DNA of 64,000 bases from Platerodrilus igneus (lineage: Eukaryota; Arthropoda; Insecta; Coleoptera; Lycidae), in NCBI GenBank assembly GCA_036346225.1, contig JARFIW010001322.1:806001-870000 (forward strand), in the 5' to 3' direction. The number at the start of each line of letters is the position of its first letter. Position 1 is the stretch's first letter. A model generated the notes under the pieces. The model worked only from the letters and a program-made list of their open reading frames with translations, was not told the origin of the DNA and did no database searches. The translations under genes were made by a program, and so were the position numbers. Below are positions 20,164-32,239 of this stretch, piece by piece.

Positions 20164-21994
20164 TCATAATGGTTTAAATTTTTTCTTTAACTTTTCCAAC
20201 TCGATGTCCAATGCTTTTAGTTCTTCAAAGTTATGCTTCTCAATGTCCTTCCATTTCTTTTGTAAGTCTGCAACTTCCTTCACAATCCGCTTTTTACTAC
20301 ATACTTCCTTTTCCTTAGATTTCTTTTTTTCGGCAATAGCTTCACGTTTTAAAGAAAATGCATTCCTTACAGCATGAAGTATTTTCGCAGTTATATCTAA
20401 ATTCTTAAATGTTGCTTCATAAATTAATCTTTGTGAAATCAATGATCTTTCTTCTAAGCCGCCCTGCAAGCATTCTTTGTTTATAGAGAACCCTCTGTCT
20501 ACCATAGCATTGCTATGGTACATTGTCAAAATTATCCTCACAAAAGTAAGAAATTGTTTATCGTTTATAGAGGATTTTACAAAAAGTTCGGTAAAATATA
20601 TATCCAGCCTTTCATTATGCCACTCTTCTAAAGAATCACGTTCTGATACACACAACGTTTCATATTGTCTTTTTATACCATCGGCACAACCTAGACTTAT
20701 ATGTTTCTTTTCTACAAATTCTTCTAATGCGTCTTGAATCCTGTTTCCTAAGTGTTTCACTTTTCATTACATATGGAGAAAGACATGATGCACCTCTAAC
20801 AATTTTATATTTAAGAGGTGACTTTTCACTGATTTTCTTAAAAAGGAGTTTAAGAAAGGTCTGACAATCTTTTTTAAACACTAAAATTTGAAGTTCTGAA
20901 ACAGTTTTTTTCAAGTTCTTGATTACCATTTTAGCACCAAAGCCAATATCAATCTGCATTGGTGATAACAAATTTTTGACAACTTCAAGTTTAATATTAA
21001 TTAAATCCAAAGACGTTTTTGCACTTTTTATTAATTCGTTTTTTATAAATCTTTCCCCGATACAACGCAGCAACGAACTTAGATAGTGATGAAGAAAGGA
21101 CAATATCGGCTCATTTGTTTGATATTTAGTTAAAACGGTTCGAGATCAGACACTATGGATAAAAGAAATTCTAGTTTTGCTAGCAAGAAACTATCTGACA
21201 AAGCTTTACTGATTTTCTTAAATCTAGCACAATCTGGTAGACAAGTTCAAACTGATGTAATATACTTTTTAAGAGGCTCTAATAGCTTTATTGCTCGCTG
21301 TAAAACACCACCATTTTCCACCCATCTTATTGAACAAAATTTGTGTGGAAATGTTGTTGTACCTGTATGATAGATAAAAGTTCCTCTTCTGGTAATACAA
21401 TGCACGTAGAAATTCATGGATAAACCAACCAGTGCCATTGTGTGCTGTTTTATACGCTCCATGAACAATGTGCAGTCCACACGTACCAAGATCAAACATT
21501 ACGGGGTCATCATCATTACCAGAAATTCGAATGTGTTCTTTTAGTTCCCGAAGCATCTTCAGATTCAGATTAGGTCCATCCATGCTGATGTTACGAATTT
21601 TTTTAATGTGTAGACTAAGAGAATCCAGGGTATTTAAAAAACCATTTAAAAGATCGACGGCAGTGGTTTTTTCAAGAAAACACGAAGACAAATAATTTGT
21701 TTTAACCATATTATCTTCATCATCCTAGTATCTGCCAAGAATGTCAATTTGGCATTTTTGCACAACTTTATTCAGGCTTTCGTCAAAACTTATACACAAA
21801 AAAATACAATCTTTAATTTTATTTAAAAGTTCGTTTTGGAAAAACGGACCCAAGCCAAAAGTGGCTATATAACATATTTTGTCTTTGTGTATCTGCATGT
21901 TTCTCACTATAAAAGAATCTGAGAACATTATTGGAAAAGGTTCAGTAGCATCCTGATAAACTCTTGACGAAGAATAAGATACTATCTTGTGCAT
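20164..21994 (-). pseudogene. hAT transposase (KIAA1586/DUF4371-like), broken
   Basis: Fragments in order on the minus strand: 21994-21725 (FGLGPFFQNELLNKI, CISFDESLNK); 21709-21269 (RNISMDGPNLNLKMLRELKE, FDLGTCGLHIVHGA); 21103-20660; and 20760-20164 with the C-terminal dimerisation signature SNAMVDRGFSINKE and a long Lys/Glu-rich coiled-coil tail. The ISFDES and SMDGPN blocks contain candidate catalytic Asp positions of the RNase H-fold core. At least three frame changes break it. The N-terminal zinc-finger region is not evident. Confidence 0.83.
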
Positions 21995-24600
21995 AGTCCG
22001 TAATATTTCAACTTTAGTAATCTCAGTGTAACATTTCGCATATAGGCAAGTACCAAACTGCTATATGTTCGATGTATTGCCGCGATCCAGGCGTAAATAT
22101 GTAGTCAACTTGTTTATCGATCCGCGCCGTCATGCACGTGGGGTTCAAGGCGTCTTTGATGTACTTGATCCATTATTCTTGTATCAGATGTAGTAAACTA
22201 AAGACGAATATTAGAAGAAACGTGGTAGGAAGTTTCCCTACCATGATGGGTCGAATAAAATTCGACTCGTGGGAGAGACACGTCGCTTGGTGAATGAAGA
22301 GAGCATAGTAATATTGAAGACAATCAGCAAGATAAACAAGGTCTACAAAACGCAAGCAGTTTCATCTATAAGTTTCACCTTTACAATAAATATGTAATGG
22401 ATTTCTGAATTGATTAGCATAATTTTGGGCCGTATGGAAGTCGATAAACTTTGGAGATGTTGTTTCACTCGTTCGTAATGTAGCTAGGTTGGCACGTGGT
22501 TGCAATCTGCAGGTGTTGTAAGTCTCTGAACACTTCAGTGCGGTGAGTACGCTATTATTTGTTGTATCAAACACCGACCCAAACAAGAATTAAGCTTATT
22601 GTGCAACATGTCGACTTAGAGGATACATAATTTTCTAAATAATTTTTTTTTTTAAATTCAATACATTTCTACCAATTAAATATATTAAAGTTTTCTGTTA
22701 AACGATTTTAAAATTGTAGCATATTTTCATATACTAAGGTGTAAAAGCTTTCCTATTAAAATAAATTATGTGCCACAGATTATATATAAAATAATTTGCT
22801 TAACGATTTAAAAATAGTTTTAGTGTTTTGAATACAGAATTAGAAAGTTTCCAGTAAAAACAAAATCACCTTATTTAGAATATGTTAGATAATCTGGATA
22901 AATTTTTTGTATTAATTGTTAAATTTAAATAGTTGATTAGGGCACATTTTTGGTTTAACATCTGTCAGATAAACATCTGCACTTGCATGTTTACTCAAAC
23001 AAGTTAAATGACTGTTGTACAAATGAATTGTATGATAAGCTAATCTTTGACTTATCCTTGTGAAACGAGAACAAAGATCTTTGCTCGAAGCATTTGTTTA
23101 ATGTAATGAAATATTATTTTTATGATGGGCTTCACCCATTAACCATTGCTAGGTTTGAAGCATTTTTTTAATGTAATGAAATATTATTTTTATGATGGGC
23201 TTCACCCATTAGTAACTGCTAATTTGTCAATTCAGCATCGATAAGACCTTTTCACTTCATGTTCTTATAATTTTGGTTGTCTTTAATTTATTTGATTTAT
23301 TTTTTTGTATATACAAGAACTCGAAATAACTTTATTACATATCTGCAAACTAAAGTAATAGTTTTATTTCTGAAATTCTAATTACAATGTTTAAGTGTTA
23401 AAGAAACACAGTTATGTTGTTGAGTATCTATCTTCAGACTTAAGTTAATTCCCTTAAGGTTTATCTATGTCTTTCCTTAAGAAAATTATTTTTTTGTATG
23501 ACGTAGTGGCGCCCTAAAATTGTACAAAGACAGGTTAATTAATGGAAAAGACCTCCCCCCCCCATCTCATGCCTCCACAGGAATAGACCCCGAGACTAGT
23601 CCGCAAGCTTATATAATTCTTTTTGGAAACACTGCTTGGCTCTATGTCATCTTAATTGAAGCCACCCTCTGCATAATATTAACCAAAAAGTAAAAAATTA
23701 TATAACATCGTTACGGATCATGTATGACGCAATATTTTTATTTTCACGATCAGCTTATTCAGAATACACTTTTGCAGATAAATCAGCTGTTACTGAAGCT
23801 GAAATATCATTTTGTTGAGTGCCTGAGATCGGAGTAATTCTAACTAAATTATTCTCAATAGTTGGTTGCTTCATATTGAGTATTGGATTAGCTATTTTAG
23901 AATACTTTAGTCCCTTGGAAAGAAGTTTTACATTATATATTCCGGCTTTTGAAATATCAAAATCTTTTTTTGCAGTAGGCACAAAAAGCAACATAAACAT
24001 TTCCAGGTACTGGCTGTAACCAGCTTTTAAGAATCGGATTTGTCAGCCAAAATTCAGAAAACGAACACTTTCCAGGCATTTTTACAAGAAAGTTTTCACT
24101 TTAGGTACCTACGCACTGTGTAAACTTAAAAACAAAATCTTATCGCGTTACAAATAATCAAAACGAAACACATCTCATAAGGCTTTATTTACGACTGACT
24201 TGCGGTAATATTCTTTAAATGCGGTCGTCCGGCTGCTACCTACCCCACATTCCAATTCCCTATTACAATGAAGGTCATTGGCACCACGGCCACAGTGTCT
24301 GGAGTTGATTACAATAGCAGGTATTTATTACGGCCGCATATAATAAAAAAGCATGTCAGAAATATACACACAAAACTGCTGCTCAAGCATTGATAAGCCG
24401 CGATTTCTAGATTCAAGGCGTCAAACAAAAACTGCAGGGTTTATATAACCCAACCGAATAAATGTATAATGAAAAGAGACAGGCTGCTTTCGGTGCAATG
24501 AAGGAATTTTTTGTCCTTTAACATTTATTTGCTGCAACATCTGAAGTATGGATATAAAATTTGATGACGTATTTGTGGAAATACATACGATAATCAAGCA
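21995..24600. other. hAT 5' region, no clear gene
   Basis: Mostly AT-rich DNA. A minus frame at 24000-23755 (81 residues, FDISKAGIYNVKLLSKGLKY) could be a 5' transposase exon, but I cannot connect it to the core. Nothing else is recognised. Confidence 0.4.
23097..23216 (+). repeat. 60-bp tandem duplication
   Basis: Two direct copies of a 60-bp unit starting GAAGCATTT and containing GATGGGCTTCACCCATTA, with a short inner palindrome (TGGGCTTCACCCA). They differ at a few positions. Confidence 0.88.
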
Positions 24601-24723
24601 ATGAAGAAAAAATTCGTGACCGAGATATAGGATTTAGTGACTTTTCGTTACTTTAGTTATCGCAAAACGAAATTCGTGTCTTTTTCGTGACTTTCGTGAC
24701 TTTTCGTGACAGTAGACACCCTG

Positions 24724-25235
24724 GGTGTAACTTTGTAAGGGGTGGCCCTATTTTAAATCAATTTGCATATTTGGATTCTGCGTAAAATTCTAGACTAATT
24801 TGATGTATCGCATGGCTAAAAAATTGATAAGGACGGTCAGAAATCACTACTGGTAAAAAATCTTCAAATGAGAGTAGCTCCGTGGGGGATGATGCAATCT
24901 GAAAAATTCCTATAAATTCGGGTAGCTGAGAAAAATCTAATATTAATTGATACCAAACAACATATATTTATCGCGAAAGATGAAATGGCTAGTCGAAGTA
25001 AACTATTTGGTCCAGAATGTTACTGGTAAAAATTCTTAAAATGAGGGTAGCTATCTAAAAGACTCCTAGAAATTCAGGTAGCAGAGAAAAATCTAATATT
25101 AATTGACACCAAACAAAATAGCTTTATCTCGAATGATGAAATGGCTAGTCGAAGTAAAGTATTTGGTTCAGAATGTGTGAGGAAATGAGGATGCTGGAGG
25201 AAAAGAGGTCCCAGGATTCTCAATTATCCCCTACT
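24724..25235 (-). repeat. Right TIR of Mav-1, outer part
   Basis: Reverse complement of 3-545, including both subunits, and ending ...TATCCCCTACT at 25235. GATACT follows as the presumed target duplication. Confidence 0.9.
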
Positions 25236-25300
25236 GATACTAGTAAATTTACAACAAAACCCTATTCAATTAAGCTTAATACAAAACTAAAAATACTCAC

Positions 25301-25583
25301 AAAGTAAATTGAATATGCTGCTCTTTCCAACATTCGGTTCTCCTAAAATAACAGTTCTAACACCATTTCTTAAGCGTTCCCCTTTAAGTCCATCTTCCAA
25401 GTGCGCAGAAATATCATTGCTTAATTTTTTAACTGTTTCTGCAACTTTCTGTAAAAGGCCCTCCTCTATTGTTTCAGTTTCAGCAAAATCAATATGAGCT
25501 TCAATATTTGCCAAGCACTTAACTAGTGTTTCTTGCCATTTCTCGTACACCATTCTTAAACTGCCTTGGGACTGTAGGAAAGC
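25301..25583 (-). CDS. GTPBP3: Exon of mitochondrial tRNA-modification GTPase (GTPBP3/MnmE)
   Basis: This host exon encodes the end of the helical domain and the start of the G domain of the enzyme that, with MTO1/MnmG, modifies U34 of mitochondrial tRNAs. Motifs: YEKWQETLVKCLANIEAHID then FAETE, GERLRNGVRTVILGEPNVGK with the P-loop GEPNVGKSS. On the minus strand a TTTTTGTAG acceptor precedes the exon, and GTGAGT (25300-25295) is the donor directly after codons for IFNLL. No other exon is recognised in the window. Downstream exons must lie left of Mav-1 (outside) and upstream ones farther right. The frame is intact across the exon. Confidence 0.88.
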
Positions 25584-26400
25584 CTACAAAAATTAATGTA
25601 AATATTAGTAACTTGGTATATTGGAGGAAGTGAAACTTTCCATAAACCATAATATGAAAAAAAATTCAGGAAATTATAATTGTTGCACTACCCATTCGGA
25701 CATTTCCATAAATACTGCACAAATATGTTTGAACTAATTTTAAAAACTTTTAAATAAACTTCTTTTAATATTTAGTTAGCTAATTCAATATCAACCTGCT
25801 TAATGATTTTTAAAATAACAGACACTCATATGTATACATTAATAGTTTTAAAATTTTTTAAATTGGTTGATTTGGGTAGCTACTTGGCATATTTGATACA
25901 TACCCATTTAGACAATTTCATTAATATCATACGCTTATGTTTACATAATTTATGGAATTTTTAAAAAATTATACATAAATTAGCTTTTATCAAAACTCAT
26001 CCCTTTAGACAAGTGGTGCCTATGGATCCCCAGGAATCCTTGTAACCACTAAAAAAGTTAGTGGAAAATAAAAACTAATTTGAGAATGAGTAGAAGGAAC
26101 GGTGTTGTAAGTGGAAGGTTTAATATAAAGTAAAACAACTACGATCCATTTTCATTATGATGAACGTTAAAATAAATGGTATAAATAAATTGGAACAATT
26201 TTTATGTCCTGAATAAGTAAATATAGATAAGTATATAAAAGTGTTGCAAGTAAGCAATATAACGTCACAGTTTGCAATAAAAAAGGTATTTTGGAAATTG
26301 TAATATTTATTGCATGTAAATAGAGCGTGATGTATTTTGTGAATTGTGTTATTTTGAGTGTGTAATTGTAGGGTGTGAATTTCTATTAGGTTTCAGCACA
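25584..26400. other. Intron-like AT-rich DNA
   Basis: No gene or clear repeat seen. Presumed GTPBP3 intron upstream of the exon, possibly including decayed leader or LTR of Gypsy-A. Confidence 0.4.
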
Positions 26401-26804
26401 GAGGCAATAAGTGGGAAGTTTTAGATTTGGCGTTAACAGGTAAGCGTCTGTGTTGGTTTTAAAAGGTTTTGGTGGATACTAGGAAACGAGTGAAGGAGCA
26501 GTCGAGGTAAACCTCACAACATATGACGCCCAATAGGTGGGGCACGATTTTCAAAGGAGGGGCTCGAGTAATTAGAGCCTAAACCTCACAGTATTATGTC
26601 GACCCAACATTGGGCCACGAAGTAGAGAGCCGATTCAAAAGCAAACCTCACAACATATGGCGACCCGAACATGAAGGGCACGATTCCGGATAAATAAATT
26701 TATTTCAGGAAACTGGCGACCTGAGAGGAAAGGGTGGAGTGTATTTGTAAATAATTTTAGTGATAAGTTTAGATTGAATTTAGGACTTAGTAAGTGTATG
26801 AACG

Positions 26805-27902
26805 GTGTGTGGCGAATACATATTAAGAAGGGAGTGGCTTAGGAGTGAAGGAGTGGAAATTGGAAGTGACGATAGTGCGTTGTTTGAAAAATCAGGAAAA
26901 ATGGAGGTAGCTGGAGATAGTAGGGATCGATTAAAGACAGAATCGAGAGACCAAGGAAATGAGCTGATAATGATAATGTTAGAAAAAATGCGAATAGGTA
27001 GGGAGGAATCAAACCGGAAGCTGGAGCAGATGAGTGCCGAATCAAACCGGAAATTTGAGGAAATTAAGAAAATGGGTGAAGAATCAAAAAGAAAAGTAAA
27101 GCAGATGAACGAAACATTAACTGGAGTTAGGGAGACTTTAAGTGAAAAGATAGAGAGGTCAACTAAGGAATTTTCTGATATCAAAAATAGTTTAACAGTA
27201 AAAATGGGGAAGGTTGAAATGAGAATTGAGAGGAATGAAAGGAGTATAGTTGGTATTCAGAGTGAAATTGGACAATTAAGATCGGAAATCAGAATTTTTT
27301 GTGAAGAGGAGATCAATGAGAAAATGACTGAAATGAGTGAGTCATGTAGAGATCAGCTAGGCAGGTTTGAGAGAGACGTGACAGGAATTAAACAAAATAT
27401 AAGTGCTTTAGCGGGGGAGAGCCCAAGAATTTTTGCTAGTAATATTTCAGTAGAACAACAGATGAAATTTTATGGAGACAATAGGGTGAACCCACAAATT
27501 TTTATAAATAATATCAGAACATTAGTGTGTAATTTGTACAATAAACAGGCTAAGTTAAATGTGGTGAGCAGGGACAGGAATATAAATTCAATAAGATTTG
27601 AGAATAAAAGAGAAAATGTGTATAACCATAGGGGGACAAATCAAAATTTCAGGAAGAACTGGGGACTACGAGGAAATTATTTTAGGAGTAACAGCAGTAC
27701 AAGGGTAGATATTCCAAGACCAGGAGTACAGAGGCAAACTAACTCGCCGGAAATAAATAGGACGTCGACGAGTGGAAATAATGAGAGATATGAGGGACAG
27801 GACACTAATAAGACATACGCGCAAGTTATGGACAACCAGGACCTAGTGGAGAGATCAGAGCTAGGCGGGATTTTTAAAAACAGACAAGCCGCTAGAAATT
27901 GA
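26805..27902 (+). CDS. Gag-like protein of Gypsy-A
   Basis: Open frame of 365 residues. The N-terminal half is a long Lys/Glu/Met coiled coil (repeats of EESNRKLEQM type). It lacks the central capsid core seen in Gypsy-B: after the block MKFYGDNRVNPQIFINNIR it jumps to an Arg/Asn-rich basic tail ending RTYAQV-like (KTYAQVMDNQ). By comparison with Gypsy-B about 120 residues (the NAEAWYNLVGQ region) are missing. No zinc knuckle is present. Confidence 0.65.
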   Translation: MCGEYILRREWLRSEGVEIGSDDSALFEKSGKMEVAGDSRDRLKTESRDQGNELIMIMLEKMRIGREESNRKLEQMSAESNRKFEEIKKMGEESKRKVKQMNETLTGVRETLSEKIERSTKEFSDIKNSLTVKMGKVEMRIERNERSIVGIQSEIGQLRSEIRIFCEEEINEKMTEMSESCRDQLGRFERDVTGIKQNISALAGESPRIFASNISVEQQMKFYGDNRVNPQIFINNIRTLVCNLYNKQAKLNVVSRDRNINSIRFENKRENVYNHRGTNQNFRKNWGLRGNYFRSNSSTRVDIPRPGVQRQTNSPEINRTSTSGNNERYEGQDTNKTYAQVMDNQDLVERSELGGIFKNRQAARN

Positions 27903-27933
27903 TATTTATAAATATGAACATCCACACGAATTT

Positions 27934-28910
27934 ATGGACATTGAAGAAGAGAAGGAAGAGAAAATATGTTTGCTGTTGGTTGAAATTAGAATTTTAAATA
28001 GGTGTCTAGGATCGTTGCTCGATTCAGGAGCGAAGGCAAGTTTGGTATCGAAGGAATTCGTTAAGGAGATCCAAGATAAAATTCAAACTAGAATTATGCC
28101 GATAAAAAGAAGTCATTTAATAAGAAAAGGTTTGCTGTAGTAAATAGTATTGTCATATTAAGGGTAGAAATTGGATTAGTAAGCTGTAAGCAGGAGTTCA
28201 TCATTGTTCCTGGACTCAAATTTAAAAATATTCTATGAGTAGATTGTATGAAGAAGATAGGTATTGTAATTAATTGTGATAAGAGTTTGGTGAAGGTAAG
28301 GGACGTACAGTTGCCCTGGATGAGTAGTTATAAGGTCACTGAGGATGACACTGGGTTGAATGTAAATGTTTTAGAGGTAGAGGAAGAGGAGATTAATATA
28401 ATTAATACTTTTAAATGTCCAGATGAAAAAGTTGAAGGTACGAAATTTATTAAGAAAACATTCTGAACTAGTAGGAGTACAAGAGATACTCGCAGCATAC
28501 AAGAAGCAAATAAATTTTGAATTAGTAACAAGGTTAAGTGATGGCATAATTTTAAAGAGGTTAAGTGAAGAAAAAATTTTGATAAGTTAAAGTTGAGGAA
28601 CTCGTTCTGATTAAATCCATTATATGAAAATTCTAGAAGGTACATAGAGCTATGTGTTGAGAGAAAAGTTGAGAATTCGGAAGTGGTACCGAATGGTTTG
28701 TCTGAGTCAAATTTAGTAGGATATTAAGTTAAACAGATAAATGTAGAGGCGTGTGAACAACTTTCTGTTCAGGTTGTGAAGGATAAGTTAAATGTCCGTG
28801 AGGTAAGGACACATATAGTGATAGAGATGGAAGAAACTGTCAGAGTTAAGGTTGTAAAATATGTACAAAGAATAATATTTAGGATTAAGAAGAGAGTTAG
28901 GTTCAAATAG
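27934..28910 (+). pseudogene. Gypsy-A protease and truncated reverse transcriptase
   Basis: The aspartic protease region has SLLDSGAKASLVSKEFV, then IVPGLKFKNI. The RT start is reduced to a short LRNSF...PLYENSR block near 28590, with no YxDD motif. The sequence then runs to a short Arg/Lys-rich end IKKRVRFK near 28905. The same end occurs in Gypsy-B at 45090, so the deletion of RT, RNase H and integrase is shared. Several stops are present. Confidence 0.65.
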
Positions 28911-29064
28911 TGAATCAGTGTAAATAAAAATAATAGTGATAGCTTTATATAATAGGAATTAATAATAGGTGTACATACAAATTAGGAAAGTAAGTTTAGG
29001 GTATTTGAATAAAAAGAAAACGCAAAAATTTGTAGTTATTCTTTCTATTAAAATAGGGGGATAA

Positions 29065-31200
29065 TATCGTGTAATTAGTAGCTAATCATAAATACATAAA
29101 TCAAGCTTGGGGTTAGAGTAACAACTTATTAGAAAATCAAGTTAGGCAATTTATATAACTAAGGTATTTTAATTAATTAATTTAAAGTCAACGTATAATA
29201 ATGTAGGGTTAATTTAATTTTAGTTATATCTATTTAGGAATAACGTAGCATAGTATTTATTGTAAGATAGGGCGATAAGGATTAAAAACAACAAGGTAAA
29301 AATACCATTTTTAATTTTTATTTAGTGTAGCATACGAAAACATAAAAGCTTTGCACATTCGTTAGAAATAGGATAAAATAATAAGGGTAAAACGTTTCAA
29401 AGCATTGTAAAAGGGGGAAATATTTCAAGATAACACGTATGATAAACAAGCTTTAATATGTTACAAGAAGGAAAAGATCGTTGGGAGTTAGCGTAGTCAA
29501 TATACAACGAGGACAGAATAAAAAACACACAAGTAGGACAGAAAAGCAGTATGTTTATTACGATATCGATTTTTAATTATAAAGCTAGTATTGGAGGGAA
29601 GCTAGAAACAACTGTCATGAAAGGACAAAGACGGAGTAGAAACGTATGAATACAAACGAGAAACAGAGATTTAATTATGGATATAGTATAGGAGGAAAAC
29701 GACGAACCAACTTATTTTAGAGGGGGAAACAAAATCAATAATTTCTAGGAATATTAGAAGCAGACGCGCATCGATTGAAAGCAAGGGAAAGGAATTGCGC
29801 GAGATTATTGGACGATGCAGGTATACGTGCGACAAGTTTGTATTAGGTAGGGCAAATATTCAGTAGGTGGAAACATATGTGTGAAATGGAGTTATATGAA
29901 CGAGGGAGATAAACGATGTTTGTTTGAGTTTGAAGGCGTGGAAGTAGTAGGAATCGATTTGGCGGTTGATGTTACTTTCGTAAAATTGAAGTGACAGTTT
30001 GCGGTTATAATTGTTTTACCAAGTATTTTAGCGTGTTTGTTATCATAATTCAAGCTAAGTGAAGAGTCGTTAGAACTTTTCGCGAGAATATCAAGCCGGT
30101 CAAGCAAACAATTTTAAGAAATAAAAAACGGTTGCCGCTTTTACACGAAATAATTATAGTACGTTAACATTTCAACGTGCGAATTAGAAAATAGGGGAGG
30201 TGTAGCAATGGCTATATAAACCATTTTCAAAGGGGGTGTCGGTCTCTTAATTTTTCTTCAGTCATTCGCGCTTCATCGAGTTACTTTTAGTGAAATTATG
30301 TAAGTTAGTGCAGTATGATGACAAATCAAGTAAAAACCTAATAAAGCAAGTTAAGCAAAGAGTAAATTTTGTATGTAAGTACAAACAGTTATTATTGTTG
30401 TTTTGGAATGCACAAAACTTGGAAGTATTTGATGGTGAAGGCGGCGATTTTTGATTAATATTTTTGGGAATACAAGGAGTAAAGTTTGGAAATTGGATGC
30501 TCATGGTTGTATTATAAATGAAGAGATTTTTGGGGTAGCAACAGGTGTAGAATGATGGTGATTCAACCAGAGAGCTGTTTTATGGACTAGTGCCATACTG
30601 AGCGGCATCCTCTTCAAGGGCTGGTTGGCAGATGACGTTTGGAAGATAGTTACCAGGTATGCCGTTGTTAAAAAACATTGTGTGGTGAATATATTTTGTT
30701 TTTTTTTAATTTTTTCTGTGCTTTTGAGTGTTTCGTATTTGATATATTTAATGAACTAAAAATGTATGGGACTTTTGATGAAAATGAAGTTTATTTAGTC
30801 AAGAATAATTAATTTACAGGTAACCAGGTTTTGTTGTAAAGAAGTATAGGGGGTCTTATTTATTTTGGTAGTGAGGTAAATTTGCACTCACATTTAACAA
30901 GTTTTACTATGAGCTCATGATAAGACAAAGGGGTTAACGTAAGGTATGAGAAACGCCCTCTTACTTTAATAAAATATTTGTTTAAATAAGGTTATCGAAT
31001 TAAAATACTTTTGAAAATGAAATTGTGAACATTACCAATAATACGAATGTACATAAGGAAAGATATTTTGCAAATAAAGTTGTGTTGATTGTATAAAGTT
31101 ATAAAGTATATTTGGAATTATATCCATGAATACTATAGATCTTTTTTCAACTTATTAGGAGTAAATGCGTGTCTTGCAAACAATAAAAAGAAAATAATTA
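29065..31200 (+). repeat. Probable 3' LTR of Gypsy-A
   Basis: It starts just after a polypurine tract and contains a promoter-like TATATAAACC near 30209 followed by a GTCGGTCTCTTAATT start-like region. Its size and layout are similar to the Gypsy-B LTR-like arms (TATA about 1 kb in). No second copy of this LTR is visible to confirm it, and its right boundary is uncertain. Confidence 0.4.
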
Positions 31201-31249
31201 GCATTGTAATTAGTGTGCTGTATTTTGGACACTAATTGACAGCAATGAA

Positions 31250-31829
31250 TTGGACTATAATTAAAGCTCTAAATGTACTGGTCATGTTGAATATAATGAG
31301 GATTGTTTTCAGTGTGATATATGTAATAAACTAATTCACAAAAAATGTTCAAGTCTCACAGCATCTGAACTTAAGTGCGTGGTTCTACAGAAATGTTCCT
31401 TAAAACTTATTCGTGATACTTGCACAAAAGTTACTAGCAATTTGCCTCATCTGTTTGATACTATTGATTCTTTGAAAAATGAGATAGGCCACTTGTCCCA
31501 ATTTCTCTCTATACCACTCACTCAGTTCATCGGGTCACTACAGGATTAACTAAATCATATGTAGAGGTCACACAGTCAAAACCTGAACCGGTTGTAGTAG
31601 TAAAACCGATTAATATTTAAAAATGCAAAGAAACAAAGTCTGAAATTCGGGGTGTAATCAATCCTGTAGAGATTAGAGTCAATTTCTCCAAAATGTGAGA
31701 GATTTCTAAAGTAGATATTGTTATTGGCTGTGAAAATCAGATGGATCAAAATCTTCTCAGAACAAAAATGTCCAAGAAGCTGGGCAACAAATACAGTATT
31801 GAAGCACCAAACGTAAAAAAACCAAAAGT
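31250..31829 (+). pseudogene. LINE ORF1 with PHD-like finger, left part
   Basis: Plus-strand coding traces: a PHD/Zn-finger-like block CSKCTGHVEYNEDCFQCDIC followed by HKKCSSLTASELK, a short helical region, then a Gag-like/RRM-type block with INPVEIRVNFSK, KVDIVIGCENQMDQ and KLGNKYSIEAPNVKKPKV. This pattern is known to me from insect non-LTR ORF1 proteins. The frame changes several times. The Copia element interrupts it at 31829, and it resumes at 58769. Confidence 0.65.
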
Positions 31830-31833
31830 ACGA

Positions 31834-32136
31834 CACAAATAAATATTTTAATAATCAATTTATCACCAACATTACATTTACTGTATATGACAAATATTTA
31901 ACTATACGTGATTGCATATTAACTACAAACATTTATATAAAAACTGTTACATTGCCATCTCATCCCATTTTTACATACATAAAGTGCACGAGCCAATCAC
32001 AATACTCGCACATGCAAACATGGCCGATGCCATTAACGAATCACAATAGCTGAAAAGCTGCAGCACGAAAACAACTCAATTTAAATTCAAAATATAATAA
32101 ATTTGCCTCGACGAGAACAAACTGCAAATAATGACA
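31834..32136 (-). repeat. Copia LTR, left copy (3' LTR)
   Basis: It shares AATAAATATTTTAATAATCA, CATCTCATCCCATTTTTACA and TAAATTCAAAATATAATAAA with 58498-58768, with a few percent difference and a small insertion near 31930. Confidence 0.8.
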
Positions 32137-32239
32137 AGGTCTGCCATTCTCGTTGGTGCCTACAAAATCATGCAACGTACCATTGGTTCAAAACCACTGG
32201 TAATTTTTGGTGAAAGGCTTTTGTTAAAATATCTGCCCA

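Larger units (their letters stand above)
19946..24723 (-). mobile_element. hAT transposon inserted in the Mav-1 right TIR
   Basis: Terminal inverted repeats: CAGGGTGTCTACTG at 19946 and CAGTAGACACCCTG ending at 24723. GGTGTA flanks both sides (19940-19945 and 24724-24729), a 6-bp match, whereas hAT elements normally make 8 bp. Both ends hold clustered GTGAC motifs (for example TTAGTGACTTTTAGTGACC, and TTTTCGTGACTTTCGTGACT), likely transposase-binding subterminal repeats. It encodes a decayed hAT transposase on the minus strand. Confidence 0.9.
3..25235. mobile_element. Mav-1, Maverick/Polinton (adintovirus-like) element, composite
   Basis: Seen: the left end reads AGTAGGGGATAATTGAGAAT from base 3, and the exact reverse complement ends at 25235. 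AG...CT ends and 6-bp target duplications are typical of Mavericks. The right flank is GATACT (25236-25241). Only two flanking bases (CT) are in the window on the left, and they match the last two of GATACT. Inside are PolB, PLA2/pX, protease, two capsid proteins, ATPase, integrase and accessory genes. Removing the nested MITE, LINE tail, Mav-2 and hAT leaves about 13 kb. Most genes are frameshifted or carry stops, so this is an old copy. It lies in an intron of the GTPBP3-like gene. Confidence 0.93.
26400..31200 (+). mobile_element. Gypsy-A, internally deleted Gypsy-like LTR retrotransposon
   Basis: Tandem leader copies of a primer-site-like motif (ATGGCGACCC, near 26520-26670) precede gag (26805-27902) and a protease to partial RT region (27934-28910). 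A polypurine tract AAAATAGGGGG (29050-29060) is followed by a likely 3' LTR beginning near 29065, containing TATATAAACC at about 30209. The LTR end near 31200 and any 5' LTR are not resolved. Closely related to Gypsy-B (42455-45481). Confidence 0.65.

Noticed and set aside
23755..24000. Host gene exon on the minus strand
   Set aside because: No recognisable domain or splice signals and it lies inside the hAT element.
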